A stretch of 20,467 nt of DNA from an uncultured Pelagibacteraceae bacterium (GTDB taxonomy: Bacteria > Pseudomonadota > Alphaproteobacteria > Pelagibacterales > Pelagibacteraceae). Of this stretch, positions 1-7,306 are shown piece after piece (positions within the stretch are counted from its first letter, which is position 1; each line of letters opens with the position of its first letter). The notes under the pieces were generated by a model, which saw only the letters and a list, made by a program, of their open reading frames with translations, was not told where the DNA came from and searched no databases. Location of the stretch: the NCBI GenBank assembly GCA_913052435.1, contig CAJXDV010000004.1, positions 1 to 20,467 on the forward strand. Reading direction: 5' to 3'. The position numbers and the translations under genes were made by a program.

Positions 1-282
1 GAAATTTCATTTGGTCTTAATGCTTGCCTACAGGTTGGAAGAGTTATGGATAAAAGTAAAGATACGAGAATAGCTATTAGCATGTTGAAAAGAAATAATT
101 GCCGAAAAGCTCTAAAGATTGTCAGAGATGCAAGGGATATGTTGGGTGCTAATGGTATTCTGGATGAATATCATATCATTAGGCACTTGGTAAATCTTGA
201 AACAGTTAATACATACGAAGGAACAGAAGATATTCACGCCTTAATTCTTGGCAAATCTCAAACAAATATTGATGCATTTTAA
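1..282 (+). CDS. gcdH: Glutaryl-CoA dehydrogenase, C-terminal part (5' end outside window)
   Basis: The frame is open from base 1 and ends with TAA at 280-282, so this is the last 93 residues of a longer protein. The segment matches the C-terminal helical domain of acyl-CoA dehydrogenases. It is closest to glutaryl-CoA dehydrogenase, with [10 protein letters not shown], an [10 protein letters not shown] block, EYHIIRH, and [14 protein letters not shown] near the end. In the glutaryl-CoA dehydrogenase family the Glu of the YEGT motif is the catalytic base that takes the alpha proton. The enzyme is an FAD protein that converts glutaryl-CoA to crotonyl-CoA plus CO2 in lysine and tryptophan breakdown. 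The ATG at 46 is an internal Met. The next gene is convergent, so the two share the 84-base gap. The family call rests on the C-terminal motifs only. Confidence 0.85.
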   Translation, partial: EISFGLNACLQVGRVMDKSKDTRIAISMLKRNNCRKALKIVRDARDMLGANGILDEYHIIRHLVNLETVNTYEGTEDIHALILGKSQTNIDAF

Positions 283-297
283 AACTGAGTTTTTTGA
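281..297 (+). terminator. Weak candidate terminator after the glutaryl-CoA dehydrogenase gene
   Basis: AAAAC (281-285), a TGA loop and GTTTT followed by more T can form a short five-pair hairpin with a T tract just after the stop codon. The stem is almost all A-T, so it would be weak. The placement between convergent genes is the main support. Confidence 0.2.
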
Positions 298-366
298 GTT
301 GTAATGTTGGGTTTGCTTAGAGATTGGCCATAGGTTTATATGACAACGGAACGCCCCTACGTAATT

Positions 367-801
367 TTAAGTGGTTATGAATTTTTGTAAGTGATCAATA
401 AGTTCTTTTTGATCTTTAATCATAATTTTTAAAACATCGCCTATTGAAATAATTTCAACAATTTTTTTATTTTCTAAAACTGGCAGATGTCTAATTCTTT
501 TTTCAGTCATTATTTTCATACATTGGTCAATTTTATAATCTCTATTAATTGTGATTAATTCTTTGGTCATAACTTCATCTAATAATGTATCTTTGCTATT
601 CTTGCCTTTTAAAATAACCTTTCTTGCATAATCTCTTTCTGAAAATATACCTACAGGAAAATCATTATTATCAACGATAATGATTGCACCTATATTTTTT
701 TCTGACATTAAAACAAGTGCTTGTCTTACACTTTGGTCTTTTGAAATAGTCCAAATTTGTCTATTTTTATTTAGTTTTAAAAAATCTTCTACTCTAGTCA
801 A
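367..801 (-). CDS. Two-CBS-domain protein
   Basis: This 144-residue protein is made of a tandem CBS pair and little else. The first CBS covers roughly residues 15-75, with SVRQALVLMSEKNIGAIIIVD and GIFSERDYARKVI. The second covers roughly 80-137, with KIDQCMKIMTEKRIRHLPVL and ISIGDVLKIMI. CBS pairs bind adenine nucleotides such as AMP, ATP or S-adenosylmethionine and often sense energy state. Stand-alone members of this size are common in alphaproteobacteria, and their partners are mostly unknown. The start is TTG at 801-799. The same frame has a TAA nine bases upstream, and no ATG lies early enough to keep the first domain whole. No target enzyme can be named. The gene converges on the glutaryl-CoA dehydrogenase gene and follows a strong but orphan ribosome binding site (864-870). 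Confidence 0.85.
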   Translation of the reverse strand: MTRVEDFLKLNKNRQIWTISKDQSVRQALVLMSEKNIGAIIIVDNNDFPVGIFSERDYARKVILKGKNSKDTLLDEVMTKELITINRDYKIDQCMKIMTEKRIRHLPVLENKKIVEIISIGDVLKIMIKDQKELIDHLQKFITT

Positions 802-826
802 TATTAGTTACGATTTATTAATTATC

Positions 827-870
827 TCAGGTAAGTATCAAATAGTGATAATTCAACAATCGTACCTCCT
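827..870 (-). promoter_or_regulatory. Strong Shine-Dalgarno with a possible 9-codon leader ORF
   Basis: On the minus strand AGGAGGT (870-864) is a near-perfect Shine-Dalgarno, which is rare in this window. Seven bases on, TTG at 856-854 opens a 9-codon frame ending in TGA at 829-827, 25 bases before the CBS gene start at 801. It could be a leader peptide that couples translation to the CBS gene, or a relic of a lost gene. Another frame is open here but lacks a normal start codon. Confidence 0.25.
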
Positions 871-918
871 GTTGTAGTAAATTAATATTATCATCAAAAA
901 GTAAAATTTTCAAAATAT

Positions 919-1116
919 TTATAAATTTTTCTTAATCTCTTCTTCACAATATTTCTTTGCTTCTTCACTAGTTATATTTTCAGATTTTTGTTTTTGTGCA
1001 ATAACACATGCTAAAATAGATTTGTTTCTACTATGATCGTTATAATTAACTTTAGTAATATATAGAGCAATTATTCCAATTATAATAAATATTAAAACCT
1101 TAATATTATTTGTCAT
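919..1116 (-). CDS. Small membrane-anchored protein, 65 residues, unknown function
   Basis: I do not recognise a named family. Residues about 5-22 form one hydrophobic segment (VLIFIIIGIIALYI). The remaining 40 or so residues are polar and carry two cysteines, C37 and C57, about 20 residues apart. The spacing suits a helical hairpin with a possible disulfide if the tail is periplasmic. ATG at 1116-1114 follows directly on the TAA (1119-1117) of the upstream FAD oxidoreductase gene with no base between. The two genes are therefore almost certainly translationally coupled and probably work together. A membrane anchor or electron-transfer partner for the oxidoreductase is possible, but no cofactor-binding motif is visible. 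It is not similar to anything I know as the small taurine dehydrogenase subunit. Confidence 0.7.
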   Translation of the reverse strand: MTNNIKVLIFIIIGIIALYITKVNYNDHSRNKSILACVIAQKQKSENITSEEAKKYCEEEIKKNL

Positions 1117-2421
1117 TTATATTTCCGATCTAGCTTTAAACCTTTCATAAGCCAATCTAGAATATATTCCAATATTTAAAAATGGTTGTGGTAATAACCA
1201 ATTGGGTTTTTTTCTACTCTCTATAATTGGAATTTCTTCTGATTGTTGATTGGATGCAATTAAAGCTATTTGTTCACCAAATAAAGTTCCTGTTCCAATA
1301 CCTGAGCCATTATAACAGCCAGCTACATATATATTATCATCTAACTTTTCAAATATTTGAGAACCATTTCCACTTCTACAAACAACACCAGACCAACTAT
1401 TTTCAATTATATTTTCAGGTAAATTTGGAAATCTTTTTTTAATCCCTAAATTATGTAATTTTACTCTATTCGTTAAATCATTTAAATTCATTGAATTTGG
1501 ATTTTTAACTTCTGCAGTATTTCTTATTAATATTCTTTTATCTTTTGTTAATCTTATTGTTGCGCCCATAGGTCTGATAGGTAGAACTCCCCATTCTCTG
1601 GGAGAACCTATATGTTTAAACTCTTTCTCAGTTAATGATCTTGTCATGCTTGCTGTTAAAGTTATTGGAAAACTATAATTTTTTTTAACATTTAAAGATC
1701 TCAAAAAGCCATTTGTGCAAAAAATAATTTTTTTTGTCTCAATTTTATTATTTTCAAACTGGCATATAATTTTATCATTACTTTTATTCCAATTTAACAA
1801 TTGTGTATTTTCAAAAAGATCAACATTTTCAGGTAAAGTATCTATCATTGATCTAACTAGTTTGCCTGGATTTAGAAGTATGCCCCCAGTTGTATAAACG
1901 GCTACATTGTAAAAAGATGTACCTAATTTTTTTTGTAATTCGTCATTAAAAAGTATTTTGTTTTCATAATTTAGATTGGTTAATAATTTACTGAATGATT
2001 TTGCTTTATTTTCATCTTGTATTTTTGATGAAGCAAAATATTTGCCACTCTCATTCCATTCACAATCGACTTGATATTCTTTAATATATTTTTTAACCGC
2101 TTTTATACCTAGCTCATAAATTTTTACTTTCTTCTTATAATTTTCAATATCTTTATTTGAAGTGAAACCATCATTTAATGTTGTGTCTACTAGATAGCCG
2201 GAATTTCTACTGCTTCCTCCCTCTCCTGCTAGCTGCGCATCTACAACTATTATTTTATTATTTTTATTAATTTCTGAAAGTTTTCTTGCTGATGATAAAC
2301 CTGTGAACCCGGCTCCAATTATTAAATAATCAGAAATTAAATCTTTATTCAATGATTTAATATTTAATCTTTTGGGTAGTTGATTTAGCCACCCACAACC
2401 ATTATCATTTATTAATTTCAA
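1117..2421 (-). CDS. FAD-dependent amine oxidoreductase (DAO/PuuB-OrdL family)
   Basis: This 434-residue protein has the D-amino-acid-oxidase (DAO) fold. The dinucleotide-binding motif GAGFTG is at 36-41, an acidic end of beta-2 (VVDAQLAGEGG) near 59-69, and the FAD-contacting SRNSGYL near 71-77. The C-terminal flavin motif YNGSGIGTGTLFGEQIA lies near 368-385. The set and length resemble gamma-glutamylputrescine oxidase and OrdL-type enzymes, which oxidise C-N bonds of small amines. No signal peptide is seen. The start is TTG (2421-2419), one base after the stop of a 36-codon ORF, and the gene abuts the 65-residue membrane protein downstream. It is 0.2 kb behind xsc on the same strand. A role in making sulfoacetaldehyde from taurine or a methylated relative is therefore attractive, but the sequence does not prove the substrate. 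Glycine or sarcosine-like amines remain possible. Confidence 0.8.
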   Translation of the reverse strand: MKLINDNGCGWLNQLPKRLNIKSLNKDLISDYLIIGAGFTGLSSARKLSEINKNNKIIVVDAQLAGEGGSSRNSGYLVDTTLNDGFTSNKDIENYKKKVKIYELGIKAVKKYIKEYQVDCEWNESGKYFASSKIQDENKAKSFSKLLTNLNYENKILFNDELQKKLGTSFYNVAVYTTGGILLNPGKLVRSMIDTLPENVDLFENTQLLNWNKSNDKIICQFENNKIETKKIIFCTNGFLRSLNVKKNYSFPITLTASMTRSLTEKEFKHIGSPREWGVLPIRPMGATIRLTKDKRILIRNTAEVKNPNSMNLNDLTNRVKLHNLGIKKRFPNLPENIIENSWSGVVCRSGNGSQIFEKLDDNIYVAGCYNGSGIGTGTLFGEQIALIASNQQSEEIPIIESRKKPNWLLPQPFLNIGIYSRLAYERFKARSEI

Positions 2422-2422
2422 T

Positions 2423-2533
2423 TTATATACTTTGAGTTTCTTGCAAAGCTATTTCTATGTGATAGCCAGGATCTTCTTTCAAAATTTCTTTATCAACATT
2501 ACATCTGTGCCATTTTTCTAATTGTACTTCCAT
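2423..2533 (-). CDS. Small ORF of 36 codons just upstream of the FAD oxidoreductase
   Basis: ATG at 2533-2531 opens 36 codons ending in TAA at 2425-2423. One base later comes the TTG start of the FAD oxidoreductase gene. The peptide begins MEVQLEKWHRCNVDKEILKE and ends in an amphipathic, acidic stretch (HIEIALQETQSI). The first 20 residues remind me weakly of the N-terminus of marine fatty-acid-desaturase-like proteins, so this may be a remnant of a deleted gene now serving as a leader. I cannot confirm that resemblance. There is no clear Shine-Dalgarno. Tight spacing to the next gene is the best evidence that it is translated. Confidence 0.35.
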   Translation of the reverse strand: MEVQLEKWHRCNVDKEILKEDPGYHIEIALQETQSI

Positions 2534-2554
2534 AGATCAAAAATATGTATAGTT

Positions 2555-2560
2555 ATTATA
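2555..2560 (-). promoter_or_regulatory. Candidate -10 box upstream of the small ORF / FAD oxidoreductase pair
   Basis: The minus strand reads TATAAT at 2560-2555, 21 bases before the ATG of the 36-codon ORF, in the 91-base gap behind xsc. No convincing -35 is seen at 16-18 bases. In such AT-rich DNA a chance match is likely. The genes could also be read through from xsc. Confidence 0.22.
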
Positions 2561-2624
2561 AATATTAATTGAATGAACTAAATATTAAAGAAAAAATATA
2601 ATTGTCTGAACTTTAATTTATTAC

Positions 2625-4397
2625 TTATTTTTGAGGTTTCATGTCACTCTTGTTAATGCCAGATACTTTAACAGGTTTCTTCATCGCATCTCTTCTGAAC
2701 GGTTCGCCCAGTTCTTGATTAAGAATTACTTCAATAAATGTTGTAATTCCTTGTTTTTGATCTTCACAAGATTGCTTTATGGTTTTGGTTGTCTCTTCCA
2801 TTGTTTTAACTGTAATACCTTTTAATCCACAGGCATTAGCAACTTTTGCATAACTTAATTCTGGATCTAGTTCAGTTCCAACAAAATTATCATCAAACCA
2901 CAATATTGAATTTCTTTTTTCTGCACCCCACTGATAATTTCTAAATATTACCATTGTAATTGCAGGCCACTCTTTTCTTGCACAAGAACTCATTTCATTC
3001 ATACTGATACCAAATGCACCGTCACCAGCAAAACCAATCACAGGTATTTCAGGACATCCAATTTTAGCACCTAATATTGATGGAAATCCATAGCCACAAG
3101 GTCCAAATAATCCTGGTGCAAGATATTTTCTTCCTTTTTCAAAAGTTGGATAAGCATTTCCAATTGCACAATTATTTCCAATATCACTTGAAATAATAAC
3201 ATTCTCAGGCATCCCAGCTTGAATAGCTCTCCATGCTTGTCTCGGTGACATTCTATCGCTATCTCTTTCTCTTGCTTCCTTATTCCAAACTGTTCCGGGA
3301 TCATCATCTTCATGATCTAAACTTGTTAAATTTTGTAACCAAGAAGACTTAGTTTGGTGAATTAAATTTTTTCTATCCTCCCTACCGCTATCACCAGCAT
3401 TAGGTGAAAGTTTCTCTAACAATTGTTGGGCAACCATTTTTGCATCACCACAAATACCTACGGTTACTTTTTTTGTTAAACCTATTCTATCAGGGTTAAC
3501 ATCTACTTGAATAATAGTTGCTTCTTTAGGCCAATAATCTATTCCATAACCTGGTAATGTAGAAAAAGGGTTTAATCTTGTTCCTAGAGCTAGAACAACG
3601 TCTGCTTTTGATATTAATTCCATAGCAGCTTTAGAACCATTGTATCCAAGGGGTCCGACTGCTAAAAGATGACTTCCAGGGAAACTGTCGTTATGTTGAT
3701 AACCATTACATACTGGAGCATCTAATTTTTCAGCAAGTTTTTTACAATCTTCTATTGCATCACCAATAACAACTCCAGCGCCAGATAAAATTACAGGAAA
3801 TTTTGCATCTGATAAAAGTTTAGCTGCTTTATCAATAGCTTTTTTTCCTCCACCCTGTCTTTCAAATCTAACAATTGGCGGAAGTTCAATATCTATAACA
3901 TGTGTCCAATAATCTCTTGGTACGTTTATTTGTGCAGGAGCAGATCCTCTAAATGCTTTTTCAATTACTCTATTTAATACTTCGGCCATTCTTGAAGGGT
4001 CTCTTACTTCCTCTTGATAGCAAACCATATCTTTAAACAAATTCATTTGCTCTACTTCTTGAAAACCACCTTGGCCCATTGTTTTATTTGCAGCTTGTGG
4101 AGTTACCAAAAGTAAAGGAGTATGGTTCCAATAGGCTGTTTTAATTGGTGTTACTAAACCAGTAATTCCAGGTCCGTTTTGAGCTATAACCATTGACATT
4201 TTTCCAGTTGCTCTTGAGTATCCATCGGCAATTAAACCTCCGTTTGTTTCGTGAGCAACATCCCAAAAAGTAATTCCAGCTTTTGGAAACAAATCTGAAA
4301 TTGGCATAAATGCAGAACCAATAATTCCAAAAGCATTCTCTATACCGTGCATCTGAAGAACTTTTACGAATGCTTCTTCTGTTGTCATCTTTGTCAT
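2625..4397 (-). CDS. xsc: Sulfoacetaldehyde acetyltransferase
   Basis: Xsc is a thiamine-diphosphate enzyme of the cytoplasm. It converts sulfoacetaldehyde plus phosphate to acetyl phosphate plus sulfite, the C-S cleavage step for taurine, sulfoacetate and related C2 sulfonates. At 590 residues the protein is full length for the family. It has the three ThDP-family parts in order. The N-terminal pyrimidine-binding domain carries the activating Glu in VAHETNGG (E50). The middle domain (about 185-330) contains PVILSGAGVVIGDA. The C-terminal diphosphate-binding domain has GDGAFGISMNEMSSC from 458. Overall it resembles acetolactate-synthase-like enzymes, but the PRDYWTH and QWGAEKRNSILW stretches are Xsc-like. 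ATG at 4397 follows AGGAAAG six bases upstream. It is divergent from suyAB, which makes the same end product, sulfite. No pta gene for using acetyl phosphate is nearby. Confidence 0.93.
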   Translation of the reverse strand: MTKMTTEEAFVKVLQMHGIENAFGIIGSAFMPISDLFPKAGITFWDVAHETNGGLIADGYSRATGKMSMVIAQNGPGITGLVTPIKTAYWNHTPLLLVTPQAANKTMGQGGFQEVEQMNLFKDMVCYQEEVRDPSRMAEVLNRVIEKAFRGSAPAQINVPRDYWTHVIDIELPPIVRFERQGGGKKAIDKAAKLLSDAKFPVILSGAGVVIGDAIEDCKKLAEKLDAPVCNGYQHNDSFPGSHLLAVGPLGYNGSKAAMELISKADVVLALGTRLNPFSTLPGYGIDYWPKEATIIQVDVNPDRIGLTKKVTVGICGDAKMVAQQLLEKLSPNAGDSGREDRKNLIHQTKSSWLQNLTSLDHEDDDPGTVWNKEARERDSDRMSPRQAWRAIQAGMPENVIISSDIGNNCAIGNAYPTFEKGRKYLAPGLFGPCGYGFPSILGAKIGCPEIPVIGFAGDGAFGISMNEMSSCARKEWPAITMVIFRNYQWGAEKRNSILWFDDNFVGTELDPELSYAKVANACGLKGITVKTMEETTKTIKQSCEDQKQGITTFIEVILNQELGEPFRRDAMKKPVKVSGINKSDMKPQK

Positions 4398-4403
4398 AGT
4401 GAA

Positions 4404-4410
4404 CTTTCCT
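4404..4410 (-). promoter_or_regulatory. xsc ribosome binding site
   Basis: AGGAAAG on the minus strand (4410-4404) lies six bases before the ATG at 4397-4395. It fixes the xsc start. TTGACA also occurs further upstream (4432-4427, minus) but without a good -10 at normal spacing. Confidence 0.6.
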
Positions 4411-4426
4411 AATATCTATTTTTTAT

Positions 4427-4454
4427 TTGTCAAAGTATTGGATTAATATATAAG
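4427..4454 (+). promoter_or_regulatory. Candidate promoter of suyAB in the xsc/suyA divergent gap
   Basis: TTGTCA (4427-4432), a 16-base spacer and TATAAG (4449-4454) make a plausible sigma-70-type promoter. Transcription would begin near 4461, which is downstream of the ATG at 4455 and upstream of the ATG at 4488. This favours the later suyA start. The -35 region TTTGTCAAA is nearly palindromic, so the opposite strand reads TTGACA. The two divergent units may therefore share control DNA. Confidence 0.45.
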
Positions 4455-4487
4455 ATGTATCAAAATTCAAATAAAGAATTCGTCTCA

Positions 4488-4775
4488 ATGGCAAACACAG
4501 ACATTATAATTCACGATGAAAAAGACAACGTTGGCGTTGTAGTAATAGAAAAAGTAACACCAAATCAAGATTGTAATTGCTGGATTATGGAAAATGATAA
4601 ATCTGTATCTATTCAATCAAAAGATGAAATCCCTCTAGGTCACAAGATTGCTATGGTTGACTTAAATGAAGGTGATACAATTCTTAAATATGGTCAAGAT
4701 ATTGGAAAAGTAGTTAAATCAATTAAAAAAGGTGAACATGTTCATGTTCACAATGTTAAAACGAAAAAGTGGTAG
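4488..4775 (+). CDS. suyA: (2R)-sulfolactate sulfo-lyase, small subunit
   Basis: SuyA is the SAF-domain small subunit that works with SuyB to split 3-sulfolactate into pyruvate and sulfite. The 95-residue product shows the N-terminal SAF fold of the altronate/galactarate dehydratase (UxaA/GarD) group, with DNVGVVVIEKV, SKDEIPLGHKIAMVDLNEGD, ILKYGQDIGKV and the HVHVHNVKT end typical of these small subunits. I chose ATG 4488 rather than 4455 for two reasons. The extra 11 residues (MYQNSNKEFVS) do not fit the family, and the best promoter would begin transcription between the two. TAG at 4773-4775 is three bases before the suyB ATG, so the two are coupled. UxaA-type substrates other than sulfolactate are possible in principle, but adjacency to xsc, apr and a sulfite exporter supports the sulfonate role. 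Confidence 0.85.
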   Translation: MANTDIIIHDEKDNVGVVVIEKVTPNQDCNCWIMENDKSVSIQSKDEIPLGHKIAMVDLNEGDTILKYGQDIGKVVKSIKKGEHVHVHNVKTKKW

Positions 4776-4778
4776 TTT

Positions 4779-5945
4779 ATGGAAATCCCAAAAAGTTTTT
4801 TAGGTTATAAAAGAGAAAATGGCAGAGCAGGTACTAGAAATTATGTAATCATTCTTCCTGTAGATGATATTTCAAATGCTTGCGCTGAAGCAGTAGCAAA
4901 TAATATTAAGGGAACAATAGCTCTACCTCATTCTTATGGAAGACTTCAGTTTGGCGCAGATTTAGATTTGCATTTTAGAACAATGATAGGAACGGGTAAA
5001 AATCCAAATGTTGCTGCAGTGATTGTGATAGGAATTGAACCTAAGTGGACAAAAAAAATTGTGGATGCAATCGCAACAACAGGAAAACCTGTTGAAGGTT
5101 TTAGCATTGAAGGTGTTGGAGACATAGACACGATAGCTAAAGTATCTAAGAAAGCTCAAGAGTTATCAATGTGGGCATCTGAAAAACAAAGAGAAGAATG
5201 TCCAATTAGTGATTTATGGATTTCAGTTAAATGTGGTGAATCTGATACAACATCAGGACTAGCTTCAAATCCGACGGTTGGAAATTTGATGGATAAACTT
5301 GAGCCGCTTGGAGTTCATTTGTGTTTCGGAGAAACATCAGAACTTACAGGAGCAGAAACAGTATGTGAAAAAAGAGGAAAAACTCCTGAAGCTCAAGAAA
5401 AGTTCAAAAAAACATGGAATTCTTATAATGATTTTATTCTTAAAGAAGCAACTGATGATCTATCAGAAAGTCAACCAACTGCAGGAAATATTGCAGGAGG
5501 TCTAACAACAATTGAAGAAAAAGCATTTGGAAACTTCCAAAAGATTGGTTCAAGACAATTTATTGATGTATTAGAACCAGCTGAAGAACCTCAAAAAGGT
5601 CCAGGTTTATACTTTATGGATACTTCTTCTGCGGCGGCAGAATGCGTTACTTTGCAAGCGGCAGGTGGTTTTAACATTCATTTATTCCCAACTGGACAAG
5701 GAAATATAATTGGAAATCCTATTGAACCTGTAATTAAGCTAACTGCCAATCCTCTCACTGCAAAAACTATGAGCGAACACATTGATGTTGATGTATCTAA
5801 AATATTATCACGTCAAATGAATTTAGACCAAGCCGGAGATGAATTAATTAAATCTACATTAAGAGTAGCTAACGGTAGATTGACTTGTGCTGAAACTTTG
5901 GGTCATAGAGAGTTTGTAATGACTAAACTATATAGAAGCGCTTAA
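4779..5945 (+). CDS. suyB: (2R)-sulfolactate sulfo-lyase, large subunit
   Basis: SuyB is the catalytic subunit, a metal-dependent lyase of the UxaA/GarD dehydratase family. With SuyA it cleaves 3-sulfolactate to pyruvate plus sulfite. The 388 residues begin with the family hallmark [13 protein letters not shown] (9-21). A conserved block [15 protein letters not shown] (151-165) holds a likely metal-ligand Cys, and ETSELTGAE and [19 protein letters not shown] follow. The C-terminal part has a Gly-rich [18 protein letters not shown] block and a late [10 protein letters not shown]. Length matches known SuyB and is shorter than fused UxaA proteins, consistent with a separate SuyA. Its TAA overlaps the stop of the convergent exporter gene by four bases (5942-5945). 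The family call is firm. Substrate assignment as sulfolactate rests on family plus neighbourhood. Confidence 0.87.
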   Translation: MEIPKSFLGYKRENGRAGTRNYVIILPVDDISNACAEAVANNIKGTIALPHSYGRLQFGADLDLHFRTMIGTGKNPNVAAVIVIGIEPKWTKKIVDAIATTGKPVEGFSIEGVGDIDTIAKVSKKAQELSMWASEKQREECPISDLWISVKCGESDTTSGLASNPTVGNLMDKLEPLGVHLCFGETSELTGAETVCEKRGKTPEAQEKFKKTWNSYNDFILKEATDDLSESQPTAGNIAGGLTTIEEKAFGNFQKIGSRQFIDVLEPAEEPQKGPGLYFMDTSSAAAECVTLQAAGGFNIHLFPTGQGNIIGNPIEPVIKLTANPLTAKTMSEHIDVDVSKILSRQMNLDQAGDELIKSTLRVANGRLTCAETLGHREFVMTKLYRSA

Positions 5946-7036
5946 GATCTAGATCTAGATGTTTGTTTAAGACGTTGCTTTCTTAAATTTGAGAAAAACC
6001 TTCTAATTGCGGCTCCACCTATTCCCCACGCAATTGCAAGTACAATAGAAAACATCCCATATATAAATGGTACATTATTAGATAATTCTCTCACAAATAA
6101 TGAAATCGGTCCTAATGTTTTCGTGCCATTGTTTAAATGATTTTTTACAATTTCTTCAGTAAAAAAAGTATCGTAAGCAATTGCAATACCAACCAACATT
6201 AGTAAAATTGCTAAAATTGTTTTAAATTCTGAGCTATCTACTTTTTCACCTAATTTTTGTCCTAACTGCACTCCAAGAATTGAACCAAAGATCAAAACTG
6301 AAACTAAAATTAAATCTATTGAGCCATAGTATAAAGCATGAAGAACAGTTACAATGGCACTAACGAATATTGTTACAAATAAAGATGTTCCTGGAACTAA
6401 TTTAGTTGGCATTTTAATTATATAAATCATTGCTGGAACAAGTATAAAAGCTCCGCCTATTCCCATAATCGCTGCAATAAATCCTACGATCAAACCAATT
6501 ATAATTGGTGTAAAAATACTTTCATATAATTTTGATTTTGGAAATCTCATTCTTAAAGGAAGACCATGAATCCAATAATGTGCATGTAATTTTTCTCTTA
6601 TAATTATTTTTCTTCTTGCTCTATCTATTTCGGTTATCCCTTGAACTAACATTAAAGTTCCAATAATTGCTAATATGTACATGTAAGCCAATGAGATAAC
6701 GATATTAATTTTTCCAATATCTTTAAAATATGTAAATGTTAAGATGCCTAATACTGTTCCAGCAGCACCCCCAACAACAATCATAAAACCCATTTTATAA
6801 TCTAATGTTCCTTTAAAATAATGTGTTGTTGATCCAGACACAGATGTTCCTAAAATATTATTTGCTTCATTTGCTACAGCATAAGAAGGAGGTATTCCTA
6901 AAAATATTAAAAAAGGTGTCATTAAAAACCCACCACCAACACCAAAAAGACCAGATAAAATTCCAACTGCCAGGCTTAAAAAAAACAATAAAGATAAATT
7001 TACATGAACTTCTGCAATTGGAAGAAAAAATTCCAT
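5942..7036 (-). CDS. TauE/SafE-family membrane exporter, probable sulfite/sulfonate exporter
   Basis: This 364-residue integral membrane protein has the two-fold TauE/SafE (TSUP) architecture. The first half contains [20 protein letters not shown] (about 22-41), the second half the matching [22 protein letters not shown]. About eight hydrophobic helices are visible. A basic loop of roughly 40 residues between the halves ([16 protein letters not shown] and onwards) and a final Arg/Lys-rich tail ending SRSRS make it longer than typical 250-300-residue members. TSUP proteins linked to sulfonate degradation are thought to export sulfite or sulfoacetate, and the location between suyAB and apr supports this. 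ATG at 7036 follows the 48-residue membrane protein by 58 bases on the same strand. Uptake or another anion substrate cannot be ruled out from sequence. Confidence 0.82.
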   Translation of the reverse strand: MEFFLPIAEVHVNLSLLFFLSLAVGILSGLFGVGGGFLMTPFLIFLGIPPSYAVANEANNILGTSVSGSTTHYFKGTLDYKMGFMIVVGGAAGTVLGILTFTYFKDIGKINIVISLAYMYILAIIGTLMLVQGITEIDRARRKIIIREKLHAHYWIHGLPLRMRFPKSKLYESIFTPIIIGLIVGFIAAIMGIGGAFILVPAMIYIIKMPTKLVPGTSLFVTIFVSAIVTVLHALYYGSIDLILVSVLIFGSILGVQLGQKLGEKVDSSEFKTILAILLMLVGIAIAYDTFFTEEIVKNHLNNGTKTLGPISLFVRELSNNVPFIYGMFSIVLAIAWGIGGAAIRRFFSNLRKQRLKQTSRSRS

Positions 7037-7094
7037 AGCTGTAATTATTCCTGTAAAGAATTAATGTCAACTAATTGATTTGAATTTATTAAGA

Positions 7095-7241
7095 TTAAAT
7101 TTGAAAAAAAGTTCCGAAAATAATTATAATCCAATAAACAGTTAGACCAATATAAACTGCTAATTTAGATGGACTTACAAATATATTTTGAGGTATGGCT
7201 TTTAAGATTTTTTTTGAATTTTTTAATAGAGTTGAAGCCAT
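7095..7241 (-). CDS. Small single-span membrane protein, 48 residues
   Basis: ATG at 7241-7239 opens 48 codons ending in TAA at 7097-7095. The N-terminal half is basic and polar (STLLKNSKKILKAIPQN). Residues about 27-46 form one hydrophobic helix (LAVYIGLTVYWIIIIFGTFF). A TAA lies four codons upstream in frame, so ATG is the natural start, with TTG three codons upstream as the only alternative. It sits between the 116-residue apr-linked gene and the TauE-like exporter on the same strand, with gaps of 65 and 58 bases. I do not recognise the family. Context suggests a small partner of the exporter or of the apr membrane complex, but no motif supports either. The charge pattern puts the N-terminus inside the cell by the positive-inside rule. 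Confidence 0.6.
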   Translation of the reverse strand: MASTLLKNSKKILKAIPQNIFVSPSKLAVYIGLTVYWIIIIFGTFFQI

Positions 7242-7306
7242 GCTTGCCAATTAGCATAAGTTAATATTTTTGCAAGGTTTATTTAAATAAATTAATAATT
7301 TTTTTT

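Noticed and set aside
3071..3313. 80-codon minus-strand ORF inside xsc in another frame
   Set aside because: It lies fully in the conserved xsc coding sequence; its peptide has no motif.
5942..5960. AGATCTAGATCT palindrome at the suyB/exporter junction as a two-way terminator
   Set aside because: It has no loop and no T tract, and most of it is coding for the SRSRS tail of the exporter.
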